Below are positions 25,297 through 32,990 of a DNA stretch of 52,858 nt, piece by piece. Source of the stretch: Bradyrhizobium sp. YR681. GTDB taxonomy: Bacteria > Pseudomonadota > Alphaproteobacteria > Rhizobiales > Xanthobacteraceae. The translations under genes were made by a program, and so were the position numbers. Below the pieces are notes generated by a model, which was given only the letters and a program-made list of their open reading frames with translations, was not told the DNA's origin and made no database searches. Position 1 is the stretch's first letter. Every line of letters starts with the position of its first letter. The DNA lies in NCBI RefSeq assembly GCF_000282615.1, contig NZ_AKIY01000292.1, positions 1-52,858 on the forward strand. Reading direction: 5' to 3'.

Positions 25297-27609
25297 TTAC
25301 CGCCCCAGCAGGGAGGTGAAGCCCGCCGGTTCCTGCATCGCCTTGCGCGCCTCCAGCGACATCGGCTCGAAGCGGCTGCCGCTGGAGATGCTAAGCCGGC
25401 TTTCGACGCCGCTCGATCCGGCGTAACAGCCTTCGGGCGTGTAGCTGACATAGCCGTCGTCGCCGAAGCCGATGGCGGTGAGCAGCATGCGGCGTTCGGC
25501 GATGTCCCAGACCTTGATGGTCTTGTCCTCGCTCGCGGAGATCAGCCGCGTGCCGCCCGGGAAGAACGCGACCGCCTCGACGTCTTCCTGATGGCCCGCA
25601 AAGCTTGCGAGCAGGCGGCCGCTCTCGGCGTCCCACAAATTCACCGACTTGTCGCGCCCGCCACCGCCCGTGACGATGCGTTTGCTGTCCGCCGACCAGC
25701 TCGCCGACACCACGTAGTCGCGGTGGCCGGCGAGCAGTCGCGATGCGCCGGTTCTGACGTCGAAGATCTTCGCGGAGCCGAGTTCCGCATCGGAGCCGGC
25801 GGTGACGATTCGTGTCCCGTCGGGCGAATAGGCCACGCGCAGCGCCTTGCGGCCGTAGGCATCCTTCGCGTCGATGGCGCCGCTGGTGCGATGAAACCTG
25901 ATCTTGCCATCGAAGCCGGCCGAGACGAACTCGCCGGAGCCTGATGGCGCGTAGCTCAGCGAGCGCACCGCCACGCGCGCGGGATCGCCGCTCTGGTGAT
26001 CGAGCCTGCTCTTGGCAAGCTCGCGCGTTCCGAGATTCCAGATCCGCACGACGCCGTCTTCGCCGGCCGAGGCCAGATATCTGAGCGAGGCCTCCGGCGC
26101 GAACGCGACCGCGAATTGTTTTGTGCCGGCATCGAACGTCAGACTCTGGCCGTCGCTCTTGAGATCCCACAGCTTGACCTTGCCGTCCCATCCGGCGGAG
26201 GCGAGCATCGTGCTGTCGGCCCAGTAGTCGAGCGCGTATACCGCGCCGGCATGTCCCTTCAGCACGCGCGTCTGCCGGAACGAGGATGCATCCCACAGCC
26301 GGATCGCGCCGTCGTCGCCGGCGGTGGCGATCTCCCGTCCGTTGGGAGCAACCGCGATGGCGCGGACGCTTGCGCCCTCGACATTGGGCTTGATCGAGAC
26401 CGGAATGAAGGGCCCGCCGACGGCATCGCTGCCGCGCCGCGCCATTCGCGTGGTGCAGGTGGAGGACGGCACGGCGGCGACGCTCTTGGTCTCGCTTGCC
26501 GGTGGCGTGGCAAGCGCGAGCGGTGCGACGGTGGCAGGTGCGGCTGCAAGCTTCGGCGCGGTGACGGGTTTTGTCGGCTCCGGAGGCGGCAAGACCGGTG
26601 AGGGTGCCTTCTTGGCTTCGACCACGACGGCAGCCGGAGCTGGCGCTGGTGCGGGACGAACGGCCGCCGCGAGCTTGTTGCGCTGGGCCTTTGCGAGATC
26701 GGTGTAGAACCCGTTCGGATGTGCGGCGATGTAGAGGTCCCAGGCTTCCACCGTGCCGACACGCTCGGAAAATTCGTAGTCGCGCGATGCGCTGGTGTCG
26801 GTGGACGCAACGGGTGCAGGCGGCGGAGCAATGGGCGTTGCCGCCGGCGCCAGCACGACATCGTCGCCGCCGAGCGAGCCGTAGATGAACGGCTCCTGCT
26901 TGTTGGTCGTGGCCTGCAGCACCTCGTCGCGGACATAGCCGAACGCCTTGCGCAGATCGAGGCCCGGGGTTGCGAGGTGATGCGCCAGCGCGGTCGCGAA
27001 CGGGCTGTTCTTGCCGTCGCCGTCGAGTGCGGTCAGACCGGCCTTGGCGGCAAAGGCCACCAGCGTGTTGGGACTCGACGGTTCGACCTTGGCAAGGCCG
27101 CGTGCGACCGCGCGCGAGGCCATCGTGCGCTTCATGTTCCTGGCGAACGGATTGTCGCGGCAGGCATCGAGAATGACGAGGCGCAGCCGTTTCGCCGGCT
27201 CGATGGCGACCAGAATGCGGTCGAGCCCGATGGTCTCGTCATAGACGTCGGTGTCGTTCTCGAGCTGGGCGTCGACCGGAACGATATAGTTGTTGCCGTC
27301 GATCTCGATGCCGTGGCCGGCGTAATAGACCACGGCGATATCGGCGCTGCGCGCCTTGGCACCGAAATCGCGCAAGGTTCGCCGCATGTCCTGGGCCGAG
27401 AGGTCGTTGCGCGCATCGACGACGGTGAAGCCGGCCTTCTTGAAAGTCTCGACCAGAAGGCCCGCATCGTTGGTGGCGTTGGCGAGCTTGGGCGCGCGCT
27501 GATAGGCCGAATTGCCCATCACCAGCGCCATGCGCTGGTCGGCAAGCGCCGCGGGCGGCTCGACAAGAAGCGTCAATGCGCCGAGAACAAAGAGATAAAA
27601 GAACTTCAT
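25297..27609 (-). CDS. Exported caspase-family (peptidase C14) protein with seven WD40 repeats
   Basis: I chose the ATG at 27609 because it opens with a clean signal peptide (MKFFYLFVLGALTLLVEPPA, cut near ALA-DQ), giving 770 residues. The caspase domain follows directly (RMALVMGNSAYQ) with the catalytic histidine in VVYYAGHG (His99) and cysteine in LDACRDNPF (Cys150). A Pro/Ala-rich linker (about 270-390) leads to seven WD40 units recognisable by endings such as DDGAIRLWD, WDGKVKLWD, EDGVVRIWN and EDKTIKVWD, enough for a complete propeller. Such caspase-like proteases cut after basic or acidic residues; the propeller probably presents substrates. Periplasmic location is implied by the signal peptide. 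Physiological role unknown. Confidence 0.9.
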   Translation of the reverse strand: MKFFYLFVLGALTLLVEPPAALADQRMALVMGNSAYQRAPKLANATNDAGLLVETFKKAGFTVVDARNDLSAQDMRRTLRDFGAKARSADIAVVYYAGHGIEIDGNNYIVPVDAQLENDTDVYDETIGLDRILVAIEPAKRLRLVILDACRDNPFARNMKRTMASRAVARGLAKVEPSSPNTLVAFAAKAGLTALDGDGKNSPFATALAHHLATPGLDLRKAFGYVRDEVLQATTNKQEPFIYGSLGGDDVVLAPAATPIAPPPAPVASTDTSASRDYEFSERVGTVEAWDLYIAAHPNGFYTDLAKAQRNKLAAAVRPAPAPAPAAVVVEAKKAPSPVLPPPEPTKPVTAPKLAAAPATVAPLALATPPASETKSVAAVPSSTCTTRMARRGSDAVGGPFIPVSIKPNVEGASVRAIAVAPNGREIATAGDDGAIRLWDASSFRQTRVLKGHAGAVYALDYWADSTMLASAGWDGKVKLWDLKSDGQSLTFDAGTKQFAVAFAPEASLRYLASAGEDGVVRIWNLGTRELAKSRLDHQSGDPARVAVRSLSYAPSGSGEFVSAGFDGKIRFHRTSGAIDAKDAYGRKALRVAYSPDGTRIVTAGSDAELGSAKIFDVRTGASRLLAGHRDYVVSASWSADSKRIVTGGGGRDKSVNLWDAESGRLLASFAGHQEDVEAVAFFPGGTRLISASEDKTIKVWDIAERRMLLTAIGFGDDGYVSYTPEGCYAGSSGVESRLSISSGSRFEPMSLEARKAMQEPAGFTSLLGR

Positions 27610-27720
27610 CACGGCCCCCAAGCCGGGATCTGGAAATGCCGGAAAGAATATCCGACCGGGGCCGCAATACAATTTCTATTTGGTGCTCGCGGATGCTTCT
27701 CCGCGTCGCAGCGCCTGCGG

Positions 27721-28257
27721 TTACGATTTCGTGACGACCTCGCGGATCGGTCGTGAGCCGTCCCAGCTCAAGGCCGCCTGCCGGACTTTTTCGAAGAACG
27801 GACCCTTGGCGCCGCTGATGTCGGAGATCTCGATCACGGTTCCCGGGTGCGCCTGCGTGTCGAAATAGGCAAAGCGGCCCTTGTCGCCGCCGATCTGGCC
27901 CTCGTGGCCGATCCTGTAGCCGAGCCCGAGCGCCTTGTCGTAGAGCACCTGGTAGTCGTGGCTCCAGTAGGACATATGCTGGAGGCCTTCATGGCCGGCA
28001 TCCAGAAACTCTCTATAAAGCGAGGGCGCGTCGTTGCGCTGCTGGATCAGCTCGATCTGGAGATCGCCGGTGTTGGCGAGTGCAATGCTCATCTCGACGG
28101 CCGAGTCCTGGCCACGATGGCGGAACCAGTCGGTCTTGACGCGGTCCATGTAGTACCAGGGGCCGACGCCCATGGTTTCGATCCAGTGCTTCATCGCGGC
28201 CTGGATGTCCCGCACCACATATCCGTTCTGGCGCACCGCGCCGAAGATGCGGCTCAT
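27721..28257 (-). CDS. VOC-family (glyoxalase/dioxygenase fold) protein
   Basis: This 178-residue protein (AGGAG, 7 nt before the ATG) shows the paired beta-alpha-beta-beta-beta modules of the vicinal-oxygen-chelate fold: NGYVVRDIQAAMKHWIETMG, the strand LQIELIQQ with a metal-type glutamate, GLQHMSYWSHDY with a candidate histidine ligand, and GTVIEISDIS with the last glutamate. Members are metal-dependent isomerases, dioxygenases or lyases acting on small molecules. The sequence is like the methylmalonyl-CoA epimerase/glyoxalase group by its overall pattern, but context does not fix a substrate. Confidence 0.8.
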   Translation of the reverse strand: MSRIFGAVRQNGYVVRDIQAAMKHWIETMGVGPWYYMDRVKTDWFRHRGQDSAVEMSIALANTGDLQIELIQQRNDAPSLYREFLDAGHEGLQHMSYWSHDYQVLYDKALGLGYRIGHEGQIGGDKGRFAYFDTQAHPGTVIEISDISGAKGPFFEKVRQAALSWDGSRPIREVVTKS

Positions 28258-28335
28258 GCCCGCGCTCCTGTTCTGGTCACTTCGAAGCTATCGCATATGG
28301 CAGCGGAAGGATGCGGACGAGCACGGCCTGCATGG

Positions 28336-28437
28336 TTCGAGACGCCCGCTTTGGCGGGCTCCTCACCATGAGGGTCTGATACCTCGCTGCAAAACGGGAC
28401 CTCATCCTGAGGGCCCGCCGCAGGCGGGCGTCTCGAA
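28336..28437. repeat. Dispersed palindromic repeat
   Basis: Perfect 14-nt outer arms (TTCGAGACGCCCGC at 28336-28349 and complement at 28424-28437) enclose further self-complementary sequence (CCTCACCATGAGG and CCTCATCCTGAGG). Elements of this type are scattered between genes in Bradyrhizobium. It sits in the 239-bp gap upstream of the VOC gene. Confidence 0.6.
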
Positions 28438-28496
28438 GGATGGCCGCAAGCGAGCTCTCCGCCACGTCTTACCCTCATTTACGATAACTCTGCGAT

Positions 28497-29465
28497 TCAC
28501 TTGACCTCGATCCCTGCGTCCTTGGCAACCTGCTTCCACGCCGCGATGTCGCGGGCGTTGATGTCGCGCTGCTCGTCGCCGGGGACGAATTGCGGCGTGA
28601 TGCCGAGGCCCAGGAGCTTCTGCTTCACCTCGGCATCGTCGAGCGCGTCCTTGAGCGCTGCCGACAGCTTTTGCGCGATCGGCGGCGCAAGACCCGCCGG
28701 CGCATACATCGCCCAGGACAGGCTGCGGTCGAACGGCACGCCCTGTTCCTTGTAGCTGGCGACATCGGGAAGGCTCGGCGAGCGCTCGCCGCAGGCGGCC
28801 AGCGCCTTGATCGAGCCGTCCTTCACCAGAGGCGTCGCCGTCGCCACGTCGAGCGTCGCCAGCGAGATGTGGCCGCCGAGCAGGTCGCCCGCGAGCTTGG
28901 CGATGCCGTTGAACGGCACGTGCTCCATCTTGATGCCGGTCTGCTGCATCAGGATTTCCGCACAGAACTGCCCGGTCGAGCCGATACCCCAGCTGCCGTA
29001 CTGGATCGCTTGGCCCTTCCTGGCGAGCGCAACCAGTTCCTTGATATCATTGGCGGCAAAGTCCTTGGTCGCCACCAGGATGATCGCGGAGACGCCGACG
29101 CGCCCGATCGTCGTAAAATCCTTGATCGAATCGTAGGGCAGCTTCGGATAGATCGCCGGCGCCAGCACATGCGTGGTCATGCCGCCGACGGTGATGGTGT
29201 AGCCGTCATTGGGCGAGGTCGCGACCATCTGCGTGCCGAGCGTGCCGGCAGCGCCCGTGTGGTTCTCGATATAGATGCTCTGCCCGAGCGTCTTGCCCAT
29301 CTTGTCGGCGAGCAGCCGGCCGACCACGTCGCCGCCGCCGCCGGCCGCATAGGGCAACAGCATGCGGATCTTGCGGGTGGGATAGGCGGCTGGATCTTGC
29401 GCCTGGGCCGGCAAGGCCGCCGACAGCAATGCGAGAAACGAAAGCGTGACGGTACGCAGCATCAT
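28497..29465 (-). CDS. Tripartite tricarboxylate transporter (Bug-family) substrate-binding protein
   Basis: The ATG at 29465 overlaps the stop of the upstream metallo-hydrolase gene (ATGA), giving 322 residues. A signal peptide (MMLRTVTLSFLALLSAALPA, ending AQA) is followed by YPTRKIRMLLPYAAGGGGD, the standard start of Bug/TctC proteins, then GQSIYIENHTGAAGTLGTQ and the ligand-loop region YGSWGIGSTGQFCAEIL. These periplasmic proteins bind carboxylates and related acids for TctAB-type carriers or for sensing. No TctA or TctB membrane gene is present, so the partner must be encoded elsewhere. It is the last gene of a divergent operon controlled, by inference, by the TetR-type regulator upstream. 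Confidence 0.88.
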   Translation of the reverse strand: MMLRTVTLSFLALLSAALPAQAQDPAAYPTRKIRMLLPYAAGGGGDVVGRLLADKMGKTLGQSIYIENHTGAAGTLGTQMVATSPNDGYTITVGGMTTHVLAPAIYPKLPYDSIKDFTTIGRVGVSAIILVATKDFAANDIKELVALARKGQAIQYGSWGIGSTGQFCAEILMQQTGIKMEHVPFNGIAKLAGDLLGGHISLATLDVATATPLVKDGSIKALAACGERSPSLPDVASYKEQGVPFDRSLSWAMYAPAGLAPPIAQKLSAALKDALDDAEVKQKLLGLGITPQFVPGDEQRDINARDIAAWKQVAKDAGIEVK

Positions 29466-30370
29466 GATGGCATTCCCTGATCTTCGAAACGAAATCTGTA
29501 GGCATCGCGGTGCCTGACAACGCGTCCCGCGGTCGGCGCCGGAAAATGGCCGGTGAGCAGATAGCTTGGCGTGTCCGCAAGCTCCTCCAGCAGCGCCATC
29601 CGCGTCGCAACCGCGGCGGCCGGATCGACATCGGCGGCGTTCGACAGCCACGGCGCGGCGCACTGGATCGGATGATGGATGACGTCGCCCGACATCACCG
29701 CGTGATCGTGGCCGCCATTGAGGTGGATCTGCATGTTGCCGGCGGTGTGCCCGGGCGCCGGCGCGAAGCGCAAGGCGGCGTCGCGATCGGCAAACAGGTG
29801 ATGGTCGGTCTCGACCAGCTCGGCAAGGCCGGCTGCGACCACCGGCAGCACGGAATCCTCGAACGAGCCGTGATTCACCGGGCTCTTTGGCGCGGCATTG
29901 TGTGCGGCCTCGAAGTGCCGGTACTCCTCGCGCCCCATCAGATAGCGGGCGTTCGGGAAGCTCGGCACCCAGCGGCCGTCGAGGAGCCGCGTGTTCCAGC
30001 CGACGTGATCGACATGCAGGTGCGTGCACATCACGAAGTCGACCTCTTCTGGCGTAACGCCCAGCGCCCGCATGTTGTCGAGATAGGGCTGGTTCAGATC
30101 GTTCCACACCGGCACGCGCGGCCGCTTCTTGTGATTGCCGCAGCAGGTGTCGACGATGGCGGTCCAGCGCGGCGTCCGCACGAGATAGGAGTGATGGCTG
30201 AGGATGAAGCGGCCGGTCTCCGGCTCGATATAGCGGTGGTCGAGCCAGCTCCGGTTCTCCGCGATCACGGCGTCGGTGACGTTGGCGAACAGCCAGGTCT
30301 TGTCGAACGCAAGCGAAGCGATCTCGCTGACGAGATCGACCCGCATGCTGCCGATCCGCAACCCCCGCAT
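29462..30370 (-). CDS. MBL-fold metallo-hydrolase (lactonase-like)
   Basis: This 302-residue protein carries the metallo-beta-lactamase signature THLHVDHVGWNTR, an additional zinc histidine in PAPGHTAGNMQIHL, the bridging aspartate in VMSGDVIHHPIQ and the last histidine in LLTGHFPAP. This set is that of the lactonase-like branch (AiiA/MBL hydrolases), with no signal peptide. The start lies 3 bp after the stop of the ABC binding-protein gene and its own stop overlaps the next start, so it is the middle gene of a three-gene operon. Hydrolysis of a lactone or ester taken up through the co-encoded binding proteins is a reasonable guess. Confidence 0.85.
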   Translation of the reverse strand: MRGLRIGSMRVDLVSEIASLAFDKTWLFANVTDAVIAENRSWLDHRYIEPETGRFILSHHSYLVRTPRWTAIVDTCCGNHKKRPRVPVWNDLNQPYLDNMRALGVTPEEVDFVMCTHLHVDHVGWNTRLLDGRWVPSFPNARYLMGREEYRHFEAAHNAAPKSPVNHGSFEDSVLPVVAAGLAELVETDHHLFADRDAALRFAPAPGHTAGNMQIHLNGGHDHAVMSGDVIHHPIQCAAPWLSNAADVDPAAAVATRMALLEELADTPSYLLTGHFPAPTAGRVVRHRDAYRFRFEDQGMPS

Positions 30371-30373
30371 GCT

Positions 30374-31582
30374 TCAGTTCTTCAGGAGGTCGCCGAACGG
30401 CACCCAGCGCGTGCCGTCGAAGCGGATGAGCTGGAGGCTGGTCATCGGCGTATAATGCCCGGGCGAGTTGTTCACCGCGGTGCCGTTGATCAGCATCGGT
30501 AGCTTGACGTCCTTGAGCGACGTCGCCTGCTTCATCACATTGGCGCGGGTAAGGTCGTTGCCGGACGCCTTCAGCACCGTGACCAGCGTCTGCGCGATGG
30601 TGTAGCCGTAGACGTTGAGCCAGTCGCTCTTGTTGGCGTCGGGCAAATATTTGTCCATGAACGTCAGCCATTCCTTGTAGCCGGCATCGTCCTTGTTGGC
30701 CGGATCGGTCGCGTCCTTCAGATACTGGCTGGAGATGACGCCGGTCGAATTGTCCTTGCCGGCCGGCTCCAGCACGCCGCTGATCGAGGCCGAGACGTTG
30801 GAGATGATGGTCACGGGCTTCCAGCCGATCTCGCCGATCTTGCGGATCGCCTGCGCCGCAAACTTCGGCGTCGCCGCGACCAGCACCACGTCCGCGCCGG
30901 CGGTCTTGAGCTGGAGAATTTGCGTGTCCACGGTCGGCGCGGAGGTCTCGTAGGCCACGCGCGCGACAATGGCTTCGCCGCTGCCGAGTCCTTCCTCCAG
31001 CGCCTTCAGATAGTCCTTGCCGAGATCGTCGTTCTGGTAGAGCACCCCGATCTTCGCATTGGCGTGGCTCGCCCTGATGTATTTGGCGTAGGCGATCGCC
31101 TCATCGCGATAGGTCGGCTGCCAGCCGACGGTCCACGGGAAATTCTTCGGGTCGTCCCACTTCGCCGCGCCGGAGCCCAGAAAGAGCTGAGGCACCTTGC
31201 GGTCGTTGAGATATTTGTGCACGGCGCTGTTGGTCGGCGTGCCGACGCCGCCGAAGATCAGCAGCACTTCCTCGCTCTCGACCAGACGCCGTGTCTGCTC
31301 CACCGTCTTCGGCGGGCTGTAAGCGTCATCGGCGATGATCATCTGGATGCGCCGCCCGTTGACGCCGCCATCGTCGTTCACCTTGCGGAAATAGGCTTCG
31401 GCCGATTTCGCGATCTGCGCGAACGCCGAGACCGGGCCGCTGAGTGGCGCAGTGGTGCCGATCTTGATGGTCTTGTCGTCGGCGCCGGGATCATACTTGC
31501 TTTGGGCAGAAGCGGCGCCGGCTGCGAGCAGCGGCAACAGGATGCAGGCCGCACCCAGGCGAAGGCGGGCAAAGCGCGCCAT
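30374..31582 (-). CDS. ABC transporter substrate-binding protein, branched-chain amino acid/aromatic (HAAT) type
   Basis: This 402-residue protein has a signal peptide (MARFARLRLGAACILLPLLA, cut at ASA-QS) and the periplasmic-binding-protein pattern of the LivK/HAAT group: IKIGTTAPLSGPVSAFAQIA, VNDDGGVNGRRIQMIIADD, VLLIFGGVGTPTNSAVHKYL and ANAKIGVLYQNDDLGKDYL. GGGGAGA lies 7 nt before the ATG. It is first in a minus-strand operon with the lactonase-like and Bug-type genes and is transcribed away from a TetR-family gene whose operators lie in between. No permease or ATPase genes accompany it. Ligands of such solitary proteins are often aromatic or dicarboxylic acids rather than amino acids. 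Confidence 0.88.
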   Translation of the reverse strand: MARFARLRLGAACILLPLLAAGAASAQSKYDPGADDKTIKIGTTAPLSGPVSAFAQIAKSAEAYFRKVNDDGGVNGRRIQMIIADDAYSPPKTVEQTRRLVESEEVLLIFGGVGTPTNSAVHKYLNDRKVPQLFLGSGAAKWDDPKNFPWTVGWQPTYRDEAIAYAKYIRASHANAKIGVLYQNDDLGKDYLKALEEGLGSGEAIVARVAYETSAPTVDTQILQLKTAGADVVLVAATPKFAAQAIRKIGEIGWKPVTIISNVSASISGVLEPAGKDNSTGVISSQYLKDATDPANKDDAGYKEWLTFMDKYLPDANKSDWLNVYGYTIAQTLVTVLKASGNDLTRANVMKQATSLKDVKLPMLINGTAVNNSPGHYTPMTSLQLIRFDGTRWVPFGDLLKN

Positions 31583-31693
31583 GACGTTGTCTCCCCAAAT
31601 TGCTCTCCGCCTCTCAAGGGGCGGAGTTGAAACGCGAGAACAGCGCCGGCAAGCGGACTTGCGGGCCGCGACCGTTGCCGCCAGACTGGCGAA

Positions 31694-31709
31694 ACGAACG
31701 ATCGTTCGT
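31694..31709. promoter_or_regulatory. Perfect 16-bp palindrome, probable TetR-family operator 1
   Basis: ACGAACGATCGTTCGT is its own reverse complement. It lies in the 167-bp divergent region between the ABC binding-protein gene and the TetR gene, with its centre 27 bp from that of the second copy. The shared core is GAACGATCGTTC, the ACGAACGNTCGT-like symmetry often seen for TetR regulators. Confidence 0.75.
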
Positions 31710-31713
31710 ACGG

Positions 31714-31743
31714 TTGACTAGCGAACGATCGTTCGTTAGTCAA
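31714..31743. promoter_or_regulatory. 30-bp near-perfect palindrome, probable TetR-family operator 2
   Basis: The dyad is centred at 31728/31729 with 14 of 15 base pairs matching (only 31721/31736 mismatch); its core CGAACGATCGTTCG repeats operator 1. The left end contains TTGAC, which could be part of a -35 element. It ends 6 bp before the TetR ATG, so binding there would block transcription or initiation of its own gene. Confidence 0.75.
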
Positions 31744-31749
31744 GCCGTC

Positions 31750-32451
31750 ATGGCTGTCCACACCACCAGCGCGGCGGAAGCGGCCGCGCCCACCACCCGC
31801 GAGCGCATCCTCACCGAGGCGCTCGATCTGTTCGCGCAGAGCGGCTATGGCGGCGCCTCGATGCGCGAGCTCGCCCGCCGCGTCGGCATCCGCGAGAGCA
31901 GCCTCTACAATCACTTCTCCGGCAAGGCTGCGATCCTGGAAGCGATCGTCAGCGAGCATGGTCCCGCCAGTTCGGCGAGTAGGCTTGAAGAACCGCGCTA
32001 CAAGCAGCTCGCGCGCCAGCCCGCCGCGTTCTGCCGCCAGTTTGCATTGGACCTCGTCGAGCAATGGTCCGATCCGCGCGAGCACCAGTTCCAGAAGGTC
32101 ATCACCGCCGAGCGTAACCGCGTGCCCGGCATCCGCGCCAAGTTCGCCGACCATTTCTATGCGCGCGAGCAGAGCATGATGACGGACTATTTTCGCGGTT
32201 TTGCGCTTGCGGGTCTCGTCTCGACGCCGGACCCGCGCGAGACCGCGCGGCTGTTCGCGGCGGGCCTGATCTATATCCGCCTCGAACATTATGTGATGGG
32301 CGCGGCGCCCTCGCCGCGGCCGAAAGTGATCGAGGCGATCGACCGCTATCTCGCCTTCTTCCTGTCGCTGATCGCGGCGGATAGCGGGACGAACGACAAC
32401 AAGAAACGAAAACCCAAGGGAGAAACGCGTGGCAAGGCTGCCCCTGATTGA
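31750..32451 (+). CDS. TetR-family transcriptional regulator
   Basis: From the ATG at 31750 the protein has 233 residues. The N-terminal TetR helix-turn-helix is clear: RERILTEALDLFAQSGYGGAS, then MRELARRVGIRESSLYNHFSGKAAIL. The C-terminal part is the ligand-binding helical domain. Two strong palindromes lie directly upstream, between this gene and the divergent transporter/lactonase operon. The next gene overlaps its 3' end by 23 bp, so this regulator is probably autoregulated and co-transcribed with the decarboxylase-like and dehydrogenase genes. The inducer is likely the substrate or intermediate of those enzymes. The last 25 residues are rich in Lys and look disordered. Confidence 0.9.
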   Translation: MAVHTTSAAEAAAPTTRERILTEALDLFAQSGYGGASMRELARRVGIRESSLYNHFSGKAAILEAIVSEHGPASSASRLEEPRYKQLARQPAAFCRQFALDLVEQWSDPREHQFQKVITAERNRVPGIRAKFADHFYAREQSMMTDYFRGFALAGLVSTPDPRETARLFAAGLIYIRLEHYVMGAAPSPRPKVIEAIDRYLAFFLSLIAADSGTNDNKKRKPKGETRGKAAPD

Positions 32452-32980
32452 TCCGGAGACGACGAGCGGCGACATCCGCGCCTCGTTCGACCGCATGCCG
32501 GTCAAGCTCAACATCTTTCGCATGATGGCCCATGCCGAGGCCAACATGATTCCGGCGATGCGGCTCGGCAATTCCATCCTGCACAAGCAGAAGCTCGGCG
32601 CGGTCAACCGCGAGCTCTTGATCCTCCAGGCTGCCCAACTCGAAGGCGGCGCCTATGAATGGCGCCAGCACGTGCCGATCGCGCTCGGCGTCGGCTGCAC
32701 GCAGGGGCAGGTCGATGCGGTCGAACGCAGCGATTATGACTCAACCGCGCTGAGCGAGGCCGAACGCGCGCTGCTGAAGTTCGGCCGCGAGGTGGTCGAG
32801 AACGTCCGCGTGCCCGAGGCTATCTTCGCCGCTGCGCGAAAACATTTCAGCGACCAGGAGATCGTCGAGTCCATCGTCGCGCTCGGCTTCTACATGATGA
32901 TGGCGCGCCTCACCGAGGCGACGGAGACCGATCTCGATCCCGCGGCCGGCATGACGGTCTATGACGGCGGCAAGAAGTAG
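32429..32980 (+). CDS. Carboxymuconolactone decarboxylase-family (AhpD-like) protein
   Basis: This 183-residue protein starts with GTG at 32429, with GGGAGA just upstream and inside the end of the TetR gene (23-bp overlap). The fold core is seen in LGAVNRELLILQAAQLEGGAYEWRQHVPIAL, where the glutamate and histidine of the family proton-relay are present but the AhpD-type CxxC pair is absent; helix KHFSDQEIVESIVALGFYMMMARL follows. Without the cysteines it is unlikely to be a peroxidase component; a lactone decarboxylase-like or unknown role is more likely. It is sandwiched between regulator and dehydrogenase in one operon. Confidence 0.82.
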   Translation: MARLPLIDPETTSGDIRASFDRMPVKLNIFRMMAHAEANMIPAMRLGNSILHKQKLGAVNRELLILQAAQLEGGAYEWRQHVPIALGVGCTQGQVDAVERSDYDSTALSEAERALLKFGREVVENVRVPEAIFAAARKHFSDQEIVESIVALGFYMMMARLTEATETDLDPAAGMTVYDGGKK

Positions 32981-32990
32981 GGCGGCTGAC

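Noticed and set aside
31378..32607. 409-codon minus-strand ORF across the TetR promoter region
   Set aside because: It runs through the palindromic operators and opposite the clear TetR gene, so it is an overlap artefact.
32429..32980. AhpD-type peroxidase
   Set aside because: The CxxC pair needed for peroxidase activity is absent (EWRQH in its place).
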